This document shows, piece by piece, positions 14,764-22,630 of a stretch of DNA of 23,729 nt. The notes below the pieces were generated by a model. That model saw only the letters and a list, made by a program, of their open reading frames with translations. It had not been told where the DNA came from and did no database searches. The position numbers were made by a program, and so were the translations under genes. This stretch comes from Bacillota bacterium (GTDB taxonomy: Bacteria > Bacillota > UBA4882 > UBA10575), in assembly GCA_012521315.1 (NCBI GenBank), contig JAAYMP010000126.1, forward strand, positions 1 through 23,729. The letters are read 5' to 3'. How positions within the stretch are numbered: the first letter of the stretch is position 1; every line of letters starts with the position of its first letter.

Positions 14764-16740
14764 GTGAGTACTTTCCCAACCCTCTTCAGTCCGGCCAAGA
14801 TCGGCGGTTTAGAGATCAAAAACCGTTTAATCATGCCCGCCATGGGTACGGGGATGGCAAACCCGGACGGAACCGTCTCCGACCAACTTTATCATTACCA
14901 CCGGGTCCGTGCGGCGGGCGGTACCGGGATGATCACCGTGGAGATCGTCGCCGTCCATCCCACCACCGGCGGAATGAGCCCGGCCATCTGGGATGATCGC
15001 TTTATTCCCGGCCTCAAACGGCTGGCCGATGTGATTCACGAAGGCGGGGCAAAAGCCTGTATCCAGCTCTGGCACGCCGGCCGGCAAACCAACTCCCGGG
15101 TCACCGGCCTCCCGATCATTGGCCCGTCCCCCGTCCCCTGCCCCGTCTGCCAAGAGGAACCGACGGTGATGGACCGGGAGATGATCCAGGACATCGTCGA
15201 GAGTTTCGGCAATGCGGCCCGCCGGGCCAAAGAGGCCGGGTTTGACTGCGTCGAACTCCATGGCGCCCACGGCTACCTGCTGGCCCAGTTTATGTCCCCC
15301 TATTCCAACCGCCGCACCGACGAATATGGCGGCAGCATGGAAAACCGGGCCCGTTTCCCGCTGGAGGTCATCGCCAGCGTCCGGGAAAAAGTCGGCCCCG
15401 ATTACCCGGTCATTTACCGTTTAAGCGGTGAGGAACGGGTCAATAACGGTTTGACGATCGAAGATACGAAAAAAATCGCCCCGATCCTGGTCCAGAACGG
15501 TGTCGACGCCATCCACGTTTCGGTTGGCCTGTACGAAAGCCTGCGCTACACCGTGCCGCCGATGGATTTGGACCGGGGCTTCAATGTTTGGGCCGCCGCC
15601 GAGGTGAAGAAGGTCGTCCCCGTGCCGGTGATCACAGTCGGCCGGATCAACGATCCCTTCCTGGCCGAGGAGATTCTCGCCCAAGGAAAGGCCGATTTCA
15701 TTGCCGTCGGGCGCAGCCTCCTCACCGACCCGGCCTGGCCAAACAAGGTCCAAAACGGGCAGTATGAGAAGATGCGCCATTGTATCGCCTGCAACCAGGG
15801 GTGTGTCGACCGGATGTTAATGGAAGGCAAACACGCCAGCTGCACCTTGAATCCGGCCTGCGGACGGGAGGAAATCTTCACCTTTGAACCGGTCACCACA
15901 AAACGGAAAGTGGTCGTGGTCGGCGGGGGCCCGGCCGGCATGGAGGCGGCCCGGATCGTTAAAGACCGCGGTTGTGATGTGGTCCTCTTTGAAGCCGGCG
16001 ACAAACTGGGTGGTCAATGGCGTCTCGCCGGTATTCCGCCGAAAAAATGCGAGATCGCCGGCGATGTGAAATGGCTGATTAAACAACTGGACCTGAGTAG
16101 GATCGACGTTCGCCTGAACACCCCCGCCACCAAGGCCAATGTTGCCGCGGAAAAACCCGACGCGATCATCATCGCCACCGGTTCAAAACCGATCAAACCG
16201 CCGATCGACGGGATCGACCAACCGCACGTCCACTTTGCCCCCGAGGTGCTGGATAACCCCGCCTCGGTCGGCGAGAAGGTCGTCGTGATCGGCGGCGGAA
16301 CCACCGGGGTGGAGACCGCCGAATTCCTCGCCGAAATGGGGAAAAAGGTGACCGTCATCGAGGTGATGGATGAGATAGCCCGTACCCTCGGGCCGGCCCG
16401 GAAACAGTTTTTAAAAGAAAGTCTTCAGCAGTACAAAGTCGACATCCGGGTCAAGACCAAAGTAAAAAGGATCACCGCCCAAGGTGTGGAACTTGATGAC
16501 CAAAAGGGCACCGTAATCCCCGCCGATGATGTCGTCATTGCCGTCGGCGTCCAAAGCGTCAATCCGCTGGAAGACGAGTTAAAAGCGGTGGCCCCGGTTT
16601 ATGTGATCGGCGACGCCAAAGAACCCCGCGACGCCACGTGCGCTTTTTACGAAGCCAATGAAGTGGCCAGAAGCCTTTTCCGGGACCCCAATCCGGCGCT
16701 GACTTCTCTTTATTCGTTGCCGGGTAGTAGTTCTTTATGA
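14764..16740 (+). CDS. NADH:flavin oxidoreductase / 2-enoate reductase family Fe-S flavoprotein
   Basis: A protein of 658 residues with the three-part architecture of 2,4-dienoyl-CoA reductase, enoate reductase and BaiC/BaiH-type enzymes. Residues 1 to about 335 form an Old Yellow Enzyme TIM barrel that binds FMN (HGAHGYLLAQF at 166-176, VGRSLLTDPAW near 315-325). C340, C343, C347 and C360 form the 4Fe-4S site. From about 382 there is an FAD/NAD(P)H part with two dinucleotide motifs (VVVVGGGPAGMEAA; VVVIGGGTTGVETAEF near 507) and a late VYVIGDAKEPRDA. It should reduce activated C=C bonds with NADH; the substrate is unknown. The GTG start is supported by AGGAG with a 7-nt gap; the ATG 5 nt earlier is out of frame and hits a stop. 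It appears to be a single-gene unit. Confidence 0.92.
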   Translation: MSTFPTLFSPAKIGGLEIKNRLIMPAMGTGMANPDGTVSDQLYHYHRVRAAGGTGMITVEIVAVHPTTGGMSPAIWDDRFIPGLKRLADVIHEGGAKACIQLWHAGRQTNSRVTGLPIIGPSPVPCPVCQEEPTVMDREMIQDIVESFGNAARRAKEAGFDCVELHGAHGYLLAQFMSPYSNRRTDEYGGSMENRARFPLEVIASVREKVGPDYPVIYRLSGEERVNNGLTIEDTKKIAPILVQNGVDAIHVSVGLYESLRYTVPPMDLDRGFNVWAAAEVKKVVPVPVITVGRINDPFLAEEILAQGKADFIAVGRSLLTDPAWPNKVQNGQYEKMRHCIACNQGCVDRMLMEGKHASCTLNPACGREEIFTFEPVTTKRKVVVVGGGPAGMEAARIVKDRGCDVVLFEAGDKLGGQWRLAGIPPKKCEIAGDVKWLIKQLDLSRIDVRLNTPATKANVAAEKPDAIIIATGSKPIKPPIDGIDQPHVHFAPEVLDNPASVGEKVVVIGGGTTGVETAEFLAEMGKKVTVIEVMDEIARTLGPARKQFLKESLQQYKVDIRVKTKVKRITAQGVELDDQKGTVIPADDVVIAVGVQSVNPLEDELKAVAPVYVIGDAKEPRDATCAFYEANEVARSLFRDPNPALTSLYSLPGSSSL

Positions 16741-16810
16741 AATAGCTCCGGTTGTTCTCCCGACCTTGTTTTGGATCTACTGTCCGTCGTCGGTGTGAAC
16801 AACCAACCCA

Positions 16811-16873
16811 AGCGCTTCCGGGGGCTGTCCTTCACCGGGCTTTGGATTTTTACCACTTGGTGGTGGAAGCGCT
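16811..16873. repeat. Wide inverted repeat downstream of the reductase gene
   Basis: AGCGCTTCC at 16811-16819 pairs with GGAAGCGCT at 16865-16873 across 45 nt. A small hairpin ACCAC-TTG-GTGGT lies within, next to the right arm. It has no U-tract. It could fold as a compact RNA structure at the 3' end of the reductase transcript, or be chance. Confidence 0.4.
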
Positions 16874-16925
16874 AACCGGATAGGCGATTCTTTAGCAAGT
16901 AAGCCGTTATGGACGCCATTAGAAA

Positions 16926-16954
16926 GGAAGGGCTGTCTTCCGGACAGCCCTTCC
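16926..16954. terminator. Hairpin terminator, 12-bp perfect stem
   Basis: GGAAGGGCTGTC and its complement form a stem around a 5-nt loop. On the minus strand TTTCTAATGG follows, a short U-tract, 36 nt past the stop of the small ORF at 16991-17065. The plus-strand side lacks a U-tract but could still help to end the reductase transcript. Confidence 0.6.
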
Positions 16955-16990
16955 CGCTATAAACATAGGCACCTATTGGTTCAAATGGAT

Positions 16991-17065
16991 TTAGTCCATT
17001 CCCAAAAAACGGTCGGCCTCCACCACCAATTCTTGGACAAAGGCGTTCCATTCTTCGGGTTCCAT
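16991..17065 (-). CDS. Possible small protein of 24 residues
   Basis: A short frame begins MEPEEWNAFVQ and ends RFLGMD before TAA. AAGGAG lies 9 nt before the ATG, as good a ribosome binding site as those of the large genes here. The peptide is acidic (seven Glu/Asp among 24) and contains an amphipathic-helix-like stretch, with no membrane segment. It is flanked by a hairpin terminator 36 nt downstream (16926-16954) and by the terminator of the MATE gene upstream (17178-17229), so it could be an independent small transcription unit. I do not recognise it. A longer overlapping frame (17183-16872) reads straight through the terminator stem and is less likely. A regulatory or leader peptide, or chance, are the alternatives. 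Confidence 0.4.
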   Translation of the reverse strand: MEPEEWNAFVQELVVEADRFLGMD

Positions 17066-17164
17066 CTTTCTGATCTCCTTCAACTGCAGGCAAAAGTTTT
17101 TCCATACTTGATTCCGCCGCAGTTCTTATAATCCAGTTATTATGTACAATAAACAGACAAAACC

Positions 17165-17229
17165 AAAGAAAATAAAAAGCCACCAGGTGCCAAACTTGTT
17201 TTCAATCGGTCAAGTTTGGGTCGGTGGCT
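17165..17229 (-). terminator. Rho-independent terminator after the MATE gene
   Basis: A long interrupted stem at 17178-17229 pairs AGCCACC with GGTGGCT and CCAAACTTG with CAAGTTTGG. On the minus strand it is followed by TTTTTATTTTCTTT. It lies 60 nt past the MATE stop codon. Confidence 0.85.
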
Positions 17230-17289
17230 GTTTAAGGAACACACCGCATCGAAATCAATTTCAATCTTTTACATAGCGTTATACCCAAC

Positions 17290-18678
17290 TCACCCGCTCC
17301 CAAAACGGTGGGTCACGTTGTGGATCCACCGGCCCGAACGCAGGCGCCACAGACACAGAAGAGCCTTGCTCAACTCCTCCCCAAGACTCAAGGCATAGAC
17401 AAGCTGAACCGGAAGCCTTAGCGCAAAGGCGCCCACAACGGTCAAGGGAACCCCGATAAACCACATGGTAAACCCTTCGAGCAGGAACGAGCTTCGCGCA
17501 TCGCCCCCACCCCGCAAAATCCCAACAATCGCGATGATGTTGTAGATCCGGATAAAAAAGACGACGGCCACGATATAGATGATCGTCTGGGTCGAATGCC
17601 GGACCATGGGCGAGACCTTGAACGCCTTGAGGAGATAGGGCGAAGACACCGCCAACAAGAGACCCAAAGCAACCCCCACGGCCACCCCCAAAACGGAAAA
17701 CCTTTGGGCGTCAGCCTTGGCCTCTTTTATATCTCCAGCCCCGATCCGGTTGCCGATCATCACCGCCGCCGCGCTGGACAACCCGAAGATCACCACCATG
17801 AAAAGGTTGGTAATGGTGTTGACGATCTGGATGGTGGCAACGGCTTGGGTCCCCATCCGGCCGTAAACAACCGCATAGACCAGACTGGCCATCCCCCAAC
17901 AGATCTCATTGAGCAGCACCAGCAAGATCGTCCGGTAAGCTTTTCGGAGAAAGCTGAAGTCAAAATCCAGCAATTCACTGAGGGTAGCTGCCAGCACCGT
18001 ACGCCGCCCGTAAACAACCGCCAGCAAGACGCTGCTCTCCACAACGCGGGCAATCACCGTCGCCACCGCCGCGCCGGCCACCCCCAGGGCCGGGGCGCCA
18101 AATTTCCCGAAGATCAACATATAATTGAAAAAAACATTACAAAACAACGCCACCGTGCTAATAGCCATGGGAAGCAGGGTGTTACCGACGGACCGCAAGG
18201 CAAAGACGTAAATAAAAGTAATTCCGGAAAAAAGATAACCGCCGAGGACAATCTGTAAATACCGGCTGCCCTCCGCCAGAACTTGCGGGTCATGATTAAA
18301 AACCATAATAATCTGGCGGGGAAAAAGAAGACCGCCCACCATAAACACGGCGGAGATCACTAAGGCCGATCCCAGCCCAACCCCGAGGATCCGCCGGATA
18401 TTCTTCAGATCCTGCGTCCCCCAAAACTGGGCGATAAAGACCGAACAGCCGGCGCTTAAGCCGATCAGGAACATCATAAAAATGAAAAAATACTGGTTGG
18501 CGATGCCCACCGCCGCAATCGCCGTCTCCCCCAGTTGGCCCACCATCACCGTATCGACCATGTTTAAAAACGAACCGATAAAATTTTGGATGGCCACCGG
18601 AATGGCTAGAGTCAGCATGCGGCGGTAAAAATTCCCCTCGGCAAATACCCCTTTTGTACTCTCTTTACTTCCCTCCAA
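17290..18678 (-). CDS. MATE family efflux transporter
   Basis: A protein of 462 residues, the normal MATE length, with about twelve hydrophobic helices in two related halves. Family-type segments include RRMLTLAIPVAIQNFIGSFLNMVDTVMVGQLGETAIAAVG near residues 19-58 and the second-half counterpart MGTQAVATIQIVNTITNLFMVVIFGLSSAAAVMIGNRIGAG near 273-313. Such proteins export drugs or metabolites using a Na+ or H+ gradient; the substrate is not evident. The TTG start is supported by AGGAGG with an 8-nt gap. It lies 59 nt after uppP on the same strand, with only a weak hairpin without a U-tract between them (18714-18731), so the two may be co-transcribed. Confidence 0.93.
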   Translation of the reverse strand: MEGSKESTKGVFAEGNFYRRMLTLAIPVAIQNFIGSFLNMVDTVMVGQLGETAIAAVGIANQYFFIFMMFLIGLSAGCSVFIAQFWGTQDLKNIRRILGVGLGSALVISAVFMVGGLLFPRQIIMVFNHDPQVLAEGSRYLQIVLGGYLFSGITFIYVFALRSVGNTLLPMAISTVALFCNVFFNYMLIFGKFGAPALGVAGAAVATVIARVVESSVLLAVVYGRRTVLAATLSELLDFDFSFLRKAYRTILLVLLNEICWGMASLVYAVVYGRMGTQAVATIQIVNTITNLFMVVIFGLSSAAAVMIGNRIGAGDIKEAKADAQRFSVLGVAVGVALGLLLAVSSPYLLKAFKVSPMVRHSTQTIIYIVAVVFFIRIYNIIAIVGILRGGGDARSSFLLEGFTMWFIGVPLTVVGAFALRLPVQLVYALSLGEELSKALLCLWRLRSGRWIHNVTHRFGSG

Positions 18679-18737
18679 GTTCTTCTCCTCCTGAAAAGAC
18701 TAGGAGCGTGCGCCCGGGTTAATTTACCCGGCCGGTT

Positions 18738-19583
18738 TCAGAATAACCCGGCCAGGCCGGCCCCGAGCACAATCACCGCAAAGACCAGCCGGTAAAAGGC
18801 AAAGATGCGCATCGGTTTTTTCTTGAGGTAGGCAATAAACCCGTCCACCACGGCCAACGCCACCAGAAAAGAGACCACAAATCCAACTCCTAAGGAAAGG
18901 AATTCCCCTGTGGATAGGAGTCCGAACCCGCCCAATTTGGCGATCTTCAAGATACTCATCCCCACCATCACTGGGATCGCCAAGAAAAAGGAGAATTCAG
19001 TGGCTGCCACCGTGGTCAGCCCGGCGACCCAACCCCCGATGATCGTCGACGCCGAACGGGAGACCCCCGGGATGATCGCCAGGCACTGGAACAAACCAAT
19101 GGTCCACGCTTGCCGCAGGGAGATAGCCCAGAGGTCACCCTGCACCCGGTTATGGCGCAAGCGTTTCTCCGCATAAAGCATCAAAAGACCGCCGCCGAAC
19201 AGGGCTATGGCCACCGGGACCGGCGCAAACAGATACTGTTCAGCCAGATCATCAAAGAGAATCCCCAAAACACCACCGGGAAGACAGGCCACCAAAATCG
19301 TGAGCCAAAATTTCAAACCCGATCGGCCAAACCCACCTTGGCGGGGGAAAAATTTTGCCAGTGTCTCCTTGATTTTGTCCCAATACAAGACCACCACCGC
19401 GAGGATGGCCCCCAGTTGGATCACGTAAGTGTACATCTCGACATAATGCGGGCTATCGCCCCGAAAACCAATCAGCTTCTCGGCAATGACCAGATGTCCG
19501 GTGGAAGAGACCGGCAGGAATTCGGTGACCCCCTCCACAATCCCTAAAAACAGCGATTTTAACACAAGAATTAAAGTCGCCAT
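18738..19583 (-). CDS. uppP: Undecaprenyl-diphosphatase (bacitracin resistance protein)
   Basis: A membrane phosphatase of 281 residues that dephosphorylates undecaprenyl pyrophosphate, recycling the lipid carrier for peptidoglycan and other wall polymers. The catalytic motifs are plain: EGVTEFLPVSSTGH with E17, E21 and H30, and PGVSRSAST with R176 (R174 in E. coli UppP). About eight hydrophobic helices are seen. I start at the ATG at 19583, preceded by GGGGG, giving the usual length and the canonical N-terminus. The frame stays open 42 codons further, but that part is polar and unlike the family. The MATE gene follows 59 nt downstream on the same strand. Possible linkage of a lipid-cycle enzyme and an exporter is suggested by position only. 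Confidence 0.96.
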   Translation of the reverse strand: MATLILVLKSLFLGIVEGVTEFLPVSSTGHLVIAEKLIGFRGDSPHYVEMYTYVIQLGAILAVVVLYWDKIKETLAKFFPRQGGFGRSGLKFWLTILVACLPGGVLGILFDDLAEQYLFAPVPVAIALFGGGLLMLYAEKRLRHNRVQGDLWAISLRQAWTIGLFQCLAIIPGVSRSASTIIGGWVAGLTTVAATEFSFFLAIPVMVGMSILKIAKLGGFGLLSTGEFLSLGVGFVVSFLVALAVVDGFIAYLKKKPMRIFAFYRLVFAVIVLGAGLAGLF

Positions 19584-19739
19584 GGCACAAATTCCCCCTT
19601 TAAAACTGGCCGGGTCCAAACTGGCCTTTCCCCCGGGCCAACCAGTCCTAAACTGCTTAAGACCATATATATACTGTTCTTCTTCGGCCAATCCTACCGA
19701 AGCTGACATTGAATCTTGACTTAAGCCTCTCCTTCGTTA

Positions 19740-19777
19740 AAAAAAAGAAAGCAGCATGTTGAGCCGCTGCTCTCTTT
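19740..19777 (-). terminator. Rho-independent terminator after the metal ATPase gene
   Basis: The stem AAAGAAAGCAGC pairs with GCTGCTCTCTTT with one mismatch across a 10-nt loop (19744-19777). On the minus strand a run of T follows to 19739. It lies 40 nt past the ATPase stop. Confidence 0.85.
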
Positions 19778-19816
19778 TATCATAAACTGTTTTCCTTTTC
19801 CGGGCAAGCAAAAGAT

Positions 19817-21937
19817 TTAATGGTACGCGCTCGCCGTCGTCTGGTGCTGGTGGTGGCGACGGCCAAAACGCAGCGTCCGGGAGGCATTCATCACCGCCAG
19901 CAAAGTCACACCCACGTCGGCAAAGACGGCTTCCCAGATCGAAGCCACCCCGAAGGAACCCTGGATGAAGAAGAAGGTTTTTACCGCCAACGCCAAGGCG
20001 ATGTTCTGCCGGATAAGCTTCTTGGTCCACCGGGCAATTTCGATGGCCCGGACCAGTTTGGCGGGGGCATCCTCCAGCAGGACTACATCGGCGGCTTCGA
20101 TGGCGGCATCGCTCCCCAGTCCGCCCATGGCCACCCCGATATCAGCCCGGGTGATAACCGGGGCATCGTTCACCCCGTCCCCCACAAAGACCAGCTTTTG
20201 CTGTTTCCGGTTGGGCAACCCCGCCATGAACTCCTCAAGACAGGTCACCTTGTCTTCAGGTAACAGTTCGGCCTTAAAATCATCCACTTCCAGTTGGGCG
20301 GCTACCCGCGCCGCCACGGTGGTGTCGTCCCCGGTCAGCATCAACACCTTTTGGACACCCAAAGCTTTCAGGCCTTCCACCGCCGCTTTGGCATCCTCCC
20401 GGAGCTCGTCGGCGATGACAATATAACCGGCATACTCCCGTTCCACCGCCACATAAACAACGGTCCCCTGGACCTCGCAGTCCTCGTGGTCAATCGCTTC
20501 CCGGTGCATCAGGCGGTCATTGCCCGCCAAAACATGCTTCCCGGCAACGACCGCGCTAATCCCGTGGGCGGGGATCTCCCGGTAATCATGGACCAGATCG
20601 GTTGGGATTGCCCGGTCATAAGCCTCGCGCAGCGAATGGGCGATCGGGTGGTTCGAAAACACCTCCGCCCAAGCCGCCGCCGTCAGCACCTCCTCCGGGG
20701 TGAAACCGTTCCGCGCCGTCACCTCCGTCACCCGGAAGACGCCTTTGGTCAGAGTACCGGTCTTATCAAAGACCACCGTATGGGCATCGGCCAACGCATC
20801 CAGATAATTGGCCCCTTTAACCAGAATGCCGTGGCGGGAGGCGCCGCCGATCCCGCCGAAATACACCAGGGGAATCGAGACCACCAGCGCACAAGGGCAG
20901 GAGATGACCAGCAAGACCAGAGCCCGGTAGAGCCAGTCGTTGAAGGTCGCGCCCGGGATCAAGAGCGGGGGCACCACTGCAATAAGCACCGCCGCCGCCA
21001 CCACCAGGGGCGTGTAGTACCGGGCAAAGGCCGTGATATACTGTTCGGTCGGGGCTTTTCTTTCCCCGGCTTTCTCCACCAGATCCAAAATCCGTGCCAC
21101 CGAGGAATCTTCGTAAGGTTTTGTCACTGTAACCGTGAGCAATCCCTCGCCGTTGACCATCCCGGCAAGGATCGGGTCTCCCGGCTCCAGCTTCCGCGGG
21201 GTCGTTTCGCCGGTTAAGGCGGAAGTGTCAACAAAGGATGTTCCCGCCGCCACTTCTCCGTCCAGGGGCACCCTCTCCCCCGGCTTCACCACGATGGTCT
21301 GCCCCACCGCCACTTCGTCCGGCCGGACCCGGCGGGTTGTTCCGTTCTCCTTAAAGTTGGCGTATTCCGGTTGAATATTCAAGAGGGCCTGGATCGAGCG
21401 GCGGGAACGGTTAACCGCTTTCTCCTGAAAATACTCGCCGACGGCGTAAAAGAGCATCACTCCGGCGGCTTCCGGTAATTGGTGGATGGCAATCGCCCCG
21501 GCGGTGGCCAGGGTCATCAGGAAGTTTTCGTCAAAAACATTGCCGCGGACCAGATTCCGCAGGGCACGGGTGATCACGGGCCAACCCACAAGGGCGTAAG
21601 AAGACAGCAAAACCAAGTATTCCAGCCAGGAAAAAGGCGTATTATGCAGCTGTTCGTTAAAGATAAACCCAAGTAAAAAAAGGAGAGCGGAGACCAATAA
21701 CGGGAGAGGAACCTCTTTGGAGGAAGCGTCCCCATCGTCCTGGTCTTTTCTTAAGCTAACCTCCGGTTCAAGCCGGGCGATGGTCTCCTGGGCAACCGTA
21801 AAGAGCCCTTCCGGGAGTTCAATTTTTTTCGTTGCGAAATTCACCTTGACGTTTTCCAGTCCGGGGATCTTCTGCAGTTCGCGTTCGATCTTGGCCGCAC
21901 AATTTGCGCAGTCCAAACCCTCTAAAGTATAACGCAC
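19817..21937 (-). CDS. Zn/Cd/Pb-transporting P1B-type ATPase (CadA/ZntA-like)
   Basis: A metal-exporting membrane ATPase of 706 residues. One heavy-metal-associated domain at the N-terminus has GLDCANC (C10, C13). Further on are the actuator TGE (242-244), the membrane CPC (347-349), the phosphorylation site DKTGTLT with D391, the P1B HP motif (H430, P431), and GDGVNDAP (586-593). A conserved aspartate in the last helix pair (FADVGVTLL, D674) matches the Zn/Cd/Pb group rather than copper pumps. The C-terminus ends in a short His-containing tail (RRHHQHQ) that may bind metal. The start is a GTG at 21937. It follows the SmtB-like repressor by 22 nt and must share its promoter. The exact preferred metal is not certain. 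Confidence 0.95.
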   Translation of the reverse strand: MRYTLEGLDCANCAAKIERELQKIPGLENVKVNFATKKIELPEGLFTVAQETIARLEPEVSLRKDQDDGDASSKEVPLPLLVSALLFLLGFIFNEQLHNTPFSWLEYLVLLSSYALVGWPVITRALRNLVRGNVFDENFLMTLATAGAIAIHQLPEAAGVMLFYAVGEYFQEKAVNRSRRSIQALLNIQPEYANFKENGTTRRVRPDEVAVGQTIVVKPGERVPLDGEVAAGTSFVDTSALTGETTPRKLEPGDPILAGMVNGEGLLTVTVTKPYEDSSVARILDLVEKAGERKAPTEQYITAFARYYTPLVVAAAVLIAVVPPLLIPGATFNDWLYRALVLLVISCPCALVVSIPLVYFGGIGGASRHGILVKGANYLDALADAHTVVFDKTGTLTKGVFRVTEVTARNGFTPEEVLTAAAWAEVFSNHPIAHSLREAYDRAIPTDLVHDYREIPAHGISAVVAGKHVLAGNDRLMHREAIDHEDCEVQGTVVYVAVEREYAGYIVIADELREDAKAAVEGLKALGVQKVLMLTGDDTTVAARVAAQLEVDDFKAELLPEDKVTCLEEFMAGLPNRKQQKLVFVGDGVNDAPVITRADIGVAMGGLGSDAAIEAADVVLLEDAPAKLVRAIEIARWTKKLIRQNIALALAVKTFFFIQGSFGVASIWEAVFADVGVTLLAVMNASRTLRFGRRHHQHQTTASAYH

Positions 21938-21959
21938 TTTCTCCCTTCTTTCTTTTCTT

Positions 21960-22319
21960 TTACGTCTTTTCTTCCAGCAAATGCTCTTGCGCTTCCCTGA
22001 TTAGGTTCATGATGTGGTGGTCATCCAGGGAATAGTAGACCATCTTCCCTTCCCGGACGTATTTGACCAGGCGCATCGCGCGGAGCAACCGGAGATGGTG
22101 GGAGATGGCGGGCAGGGTCATCTCCAGGATCTCCGCCAGATCGCAGACGCAGAGCGGCCGCTCGGCCAGGAGATAAACGATCTTCGTCCGGGTCTCGTCC
22201 CCCAGGACCTTAAAGACCTCGGCCAAACCGGCCACCTCCGCCGCTTTCGCCCGGAGGAAGGTAAAATCCAGTGCCGATGGAGAAAAAACATCACAAAGGG
22301 ATGGATCCTTCTCGACCAT
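21960..22319 (-). CDS. ArsR/SmtB family metal-sensing repressor
   Basis: A small winged-helix repressor of 119 residues, usual for the family (LAEVFKVLGDETRTKIVYLL, then the recognition region MTLPAISHHLRLLRAMRLVKYVREGKMVYYSL). Two metal sites can be read. C57 and C59 in PLCVCDLAE, with C9 near the N-terminus, form a thiol site in the alpha-3 region. D100, H102, H113 and E116 in the last helix have the exact spacing of the zinc site of SmtB (D104, H106, H117, E120). Having both suggests a sensor of Zn and possibly Cd or Pb. It is followed after 22 nt by the P1B-ATPase it should control. The ATG at 22319 has GGGGTG upstream. Confidence 0.94.
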   Translation of the reverse strand: MVEKDPSLCDVFSPSALDFTFLRAKAAEVAGLAEVFKVLGDETRTKIVYLLAERPLCVCDLAEILEMTLPAISHHLRLLRAMRLVKYVREGKMVYYSLDDHHIMNLIREAQEHLLEEKT

Positions 22320-22342
22320 GTGATCACCCCAAACGATTAAGC

Positions 22343-22357
22343 AACTATTTATTTGTT
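22343..22357. promoter_or_regulatory. Candidate operator of the SmtB-like repressor
   Basis: AACTATTTATTTGTT is an imperfect palindrome with AAC and GTT ends (five of seven pairs match). It lies directly downstream of the predicted -10, around the likely transcription start, where SmtB-type repressors often bind. Similarity to known sites is loose. Confidence 0.4.
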
Positions 22358-22386
22358 ATTTTAAATTAGCCTTGCTTCGCTGTCAA
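22358..22386 (-). promoter_or_regulatory. Near-consensus promoter of the metal-resistance operon
   Basis: The minus strand reads TTGACA (22386-22381), a 17-nt spacer, then TAAAAT (22363-22358). This is the best sigma-A promoter I can see in the window, with six of six and five of six matches. It drives the repressor and the P1B-ATPase. Confidence 0.85.
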
Positions 22387-22630
22387 GACCCCTTACCAAA
22401 GTTTGGCCATCCTCTTGTAATACGCCGCAAAACGCGGCCCCTCTCTCCGGCAGAATGAGGTCAAAACCAGGTTTTTATGTTATACTTATTAGCGGTATCG
22501 CTTCAACAATATATTAGCAGGAGAGATAAGCTTTTCCATGGCCGCTCTTGCGCTTACCTTGCCGGCTGGGGGGAATCATCCAAGGCAAAAGACGATCGAT
22601 CTAGACCGGAAGAGGAAGGGGTAAACGTTT

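Noticed and set aside
16872..17183. Minus-strand frame of 103 codons in the gap after the reductase
   Set aside because: It reads through a hairpin terminator and has no ribosome binding site; the shorter frame at 16991-17065 in another phase has a good one.
17596..18258. Plus-strand frame of 220 codons inside the MATE gene
   Set aside because: Antisense shadow of a well-supported membrane protein, with no ribosome binding site.
19584..19709. Possible 42-residue N-terminal extension of UppP
   Set aside because: UppP enzymes begin close to the chosen ATG; the extension is polar and lacks a ribosome binding site.
20294..21217. Long plus-strand frame of 307 codons inside the metal ATPase
   Set aside because: Antisense shadow of the P1B-ATPase: every ATPase motif is intact on the minus strand, and the frame is rich in His, Arg and Gln as expected of reverse-complement reading.
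22538..22624. 28-residue plus-strand frame just before the methyltransferase
   Set aside because: The nearest AGGAG is about 14 nt from its ATG, too far, and the composition looks random. A leader peptide cannot be excluded.
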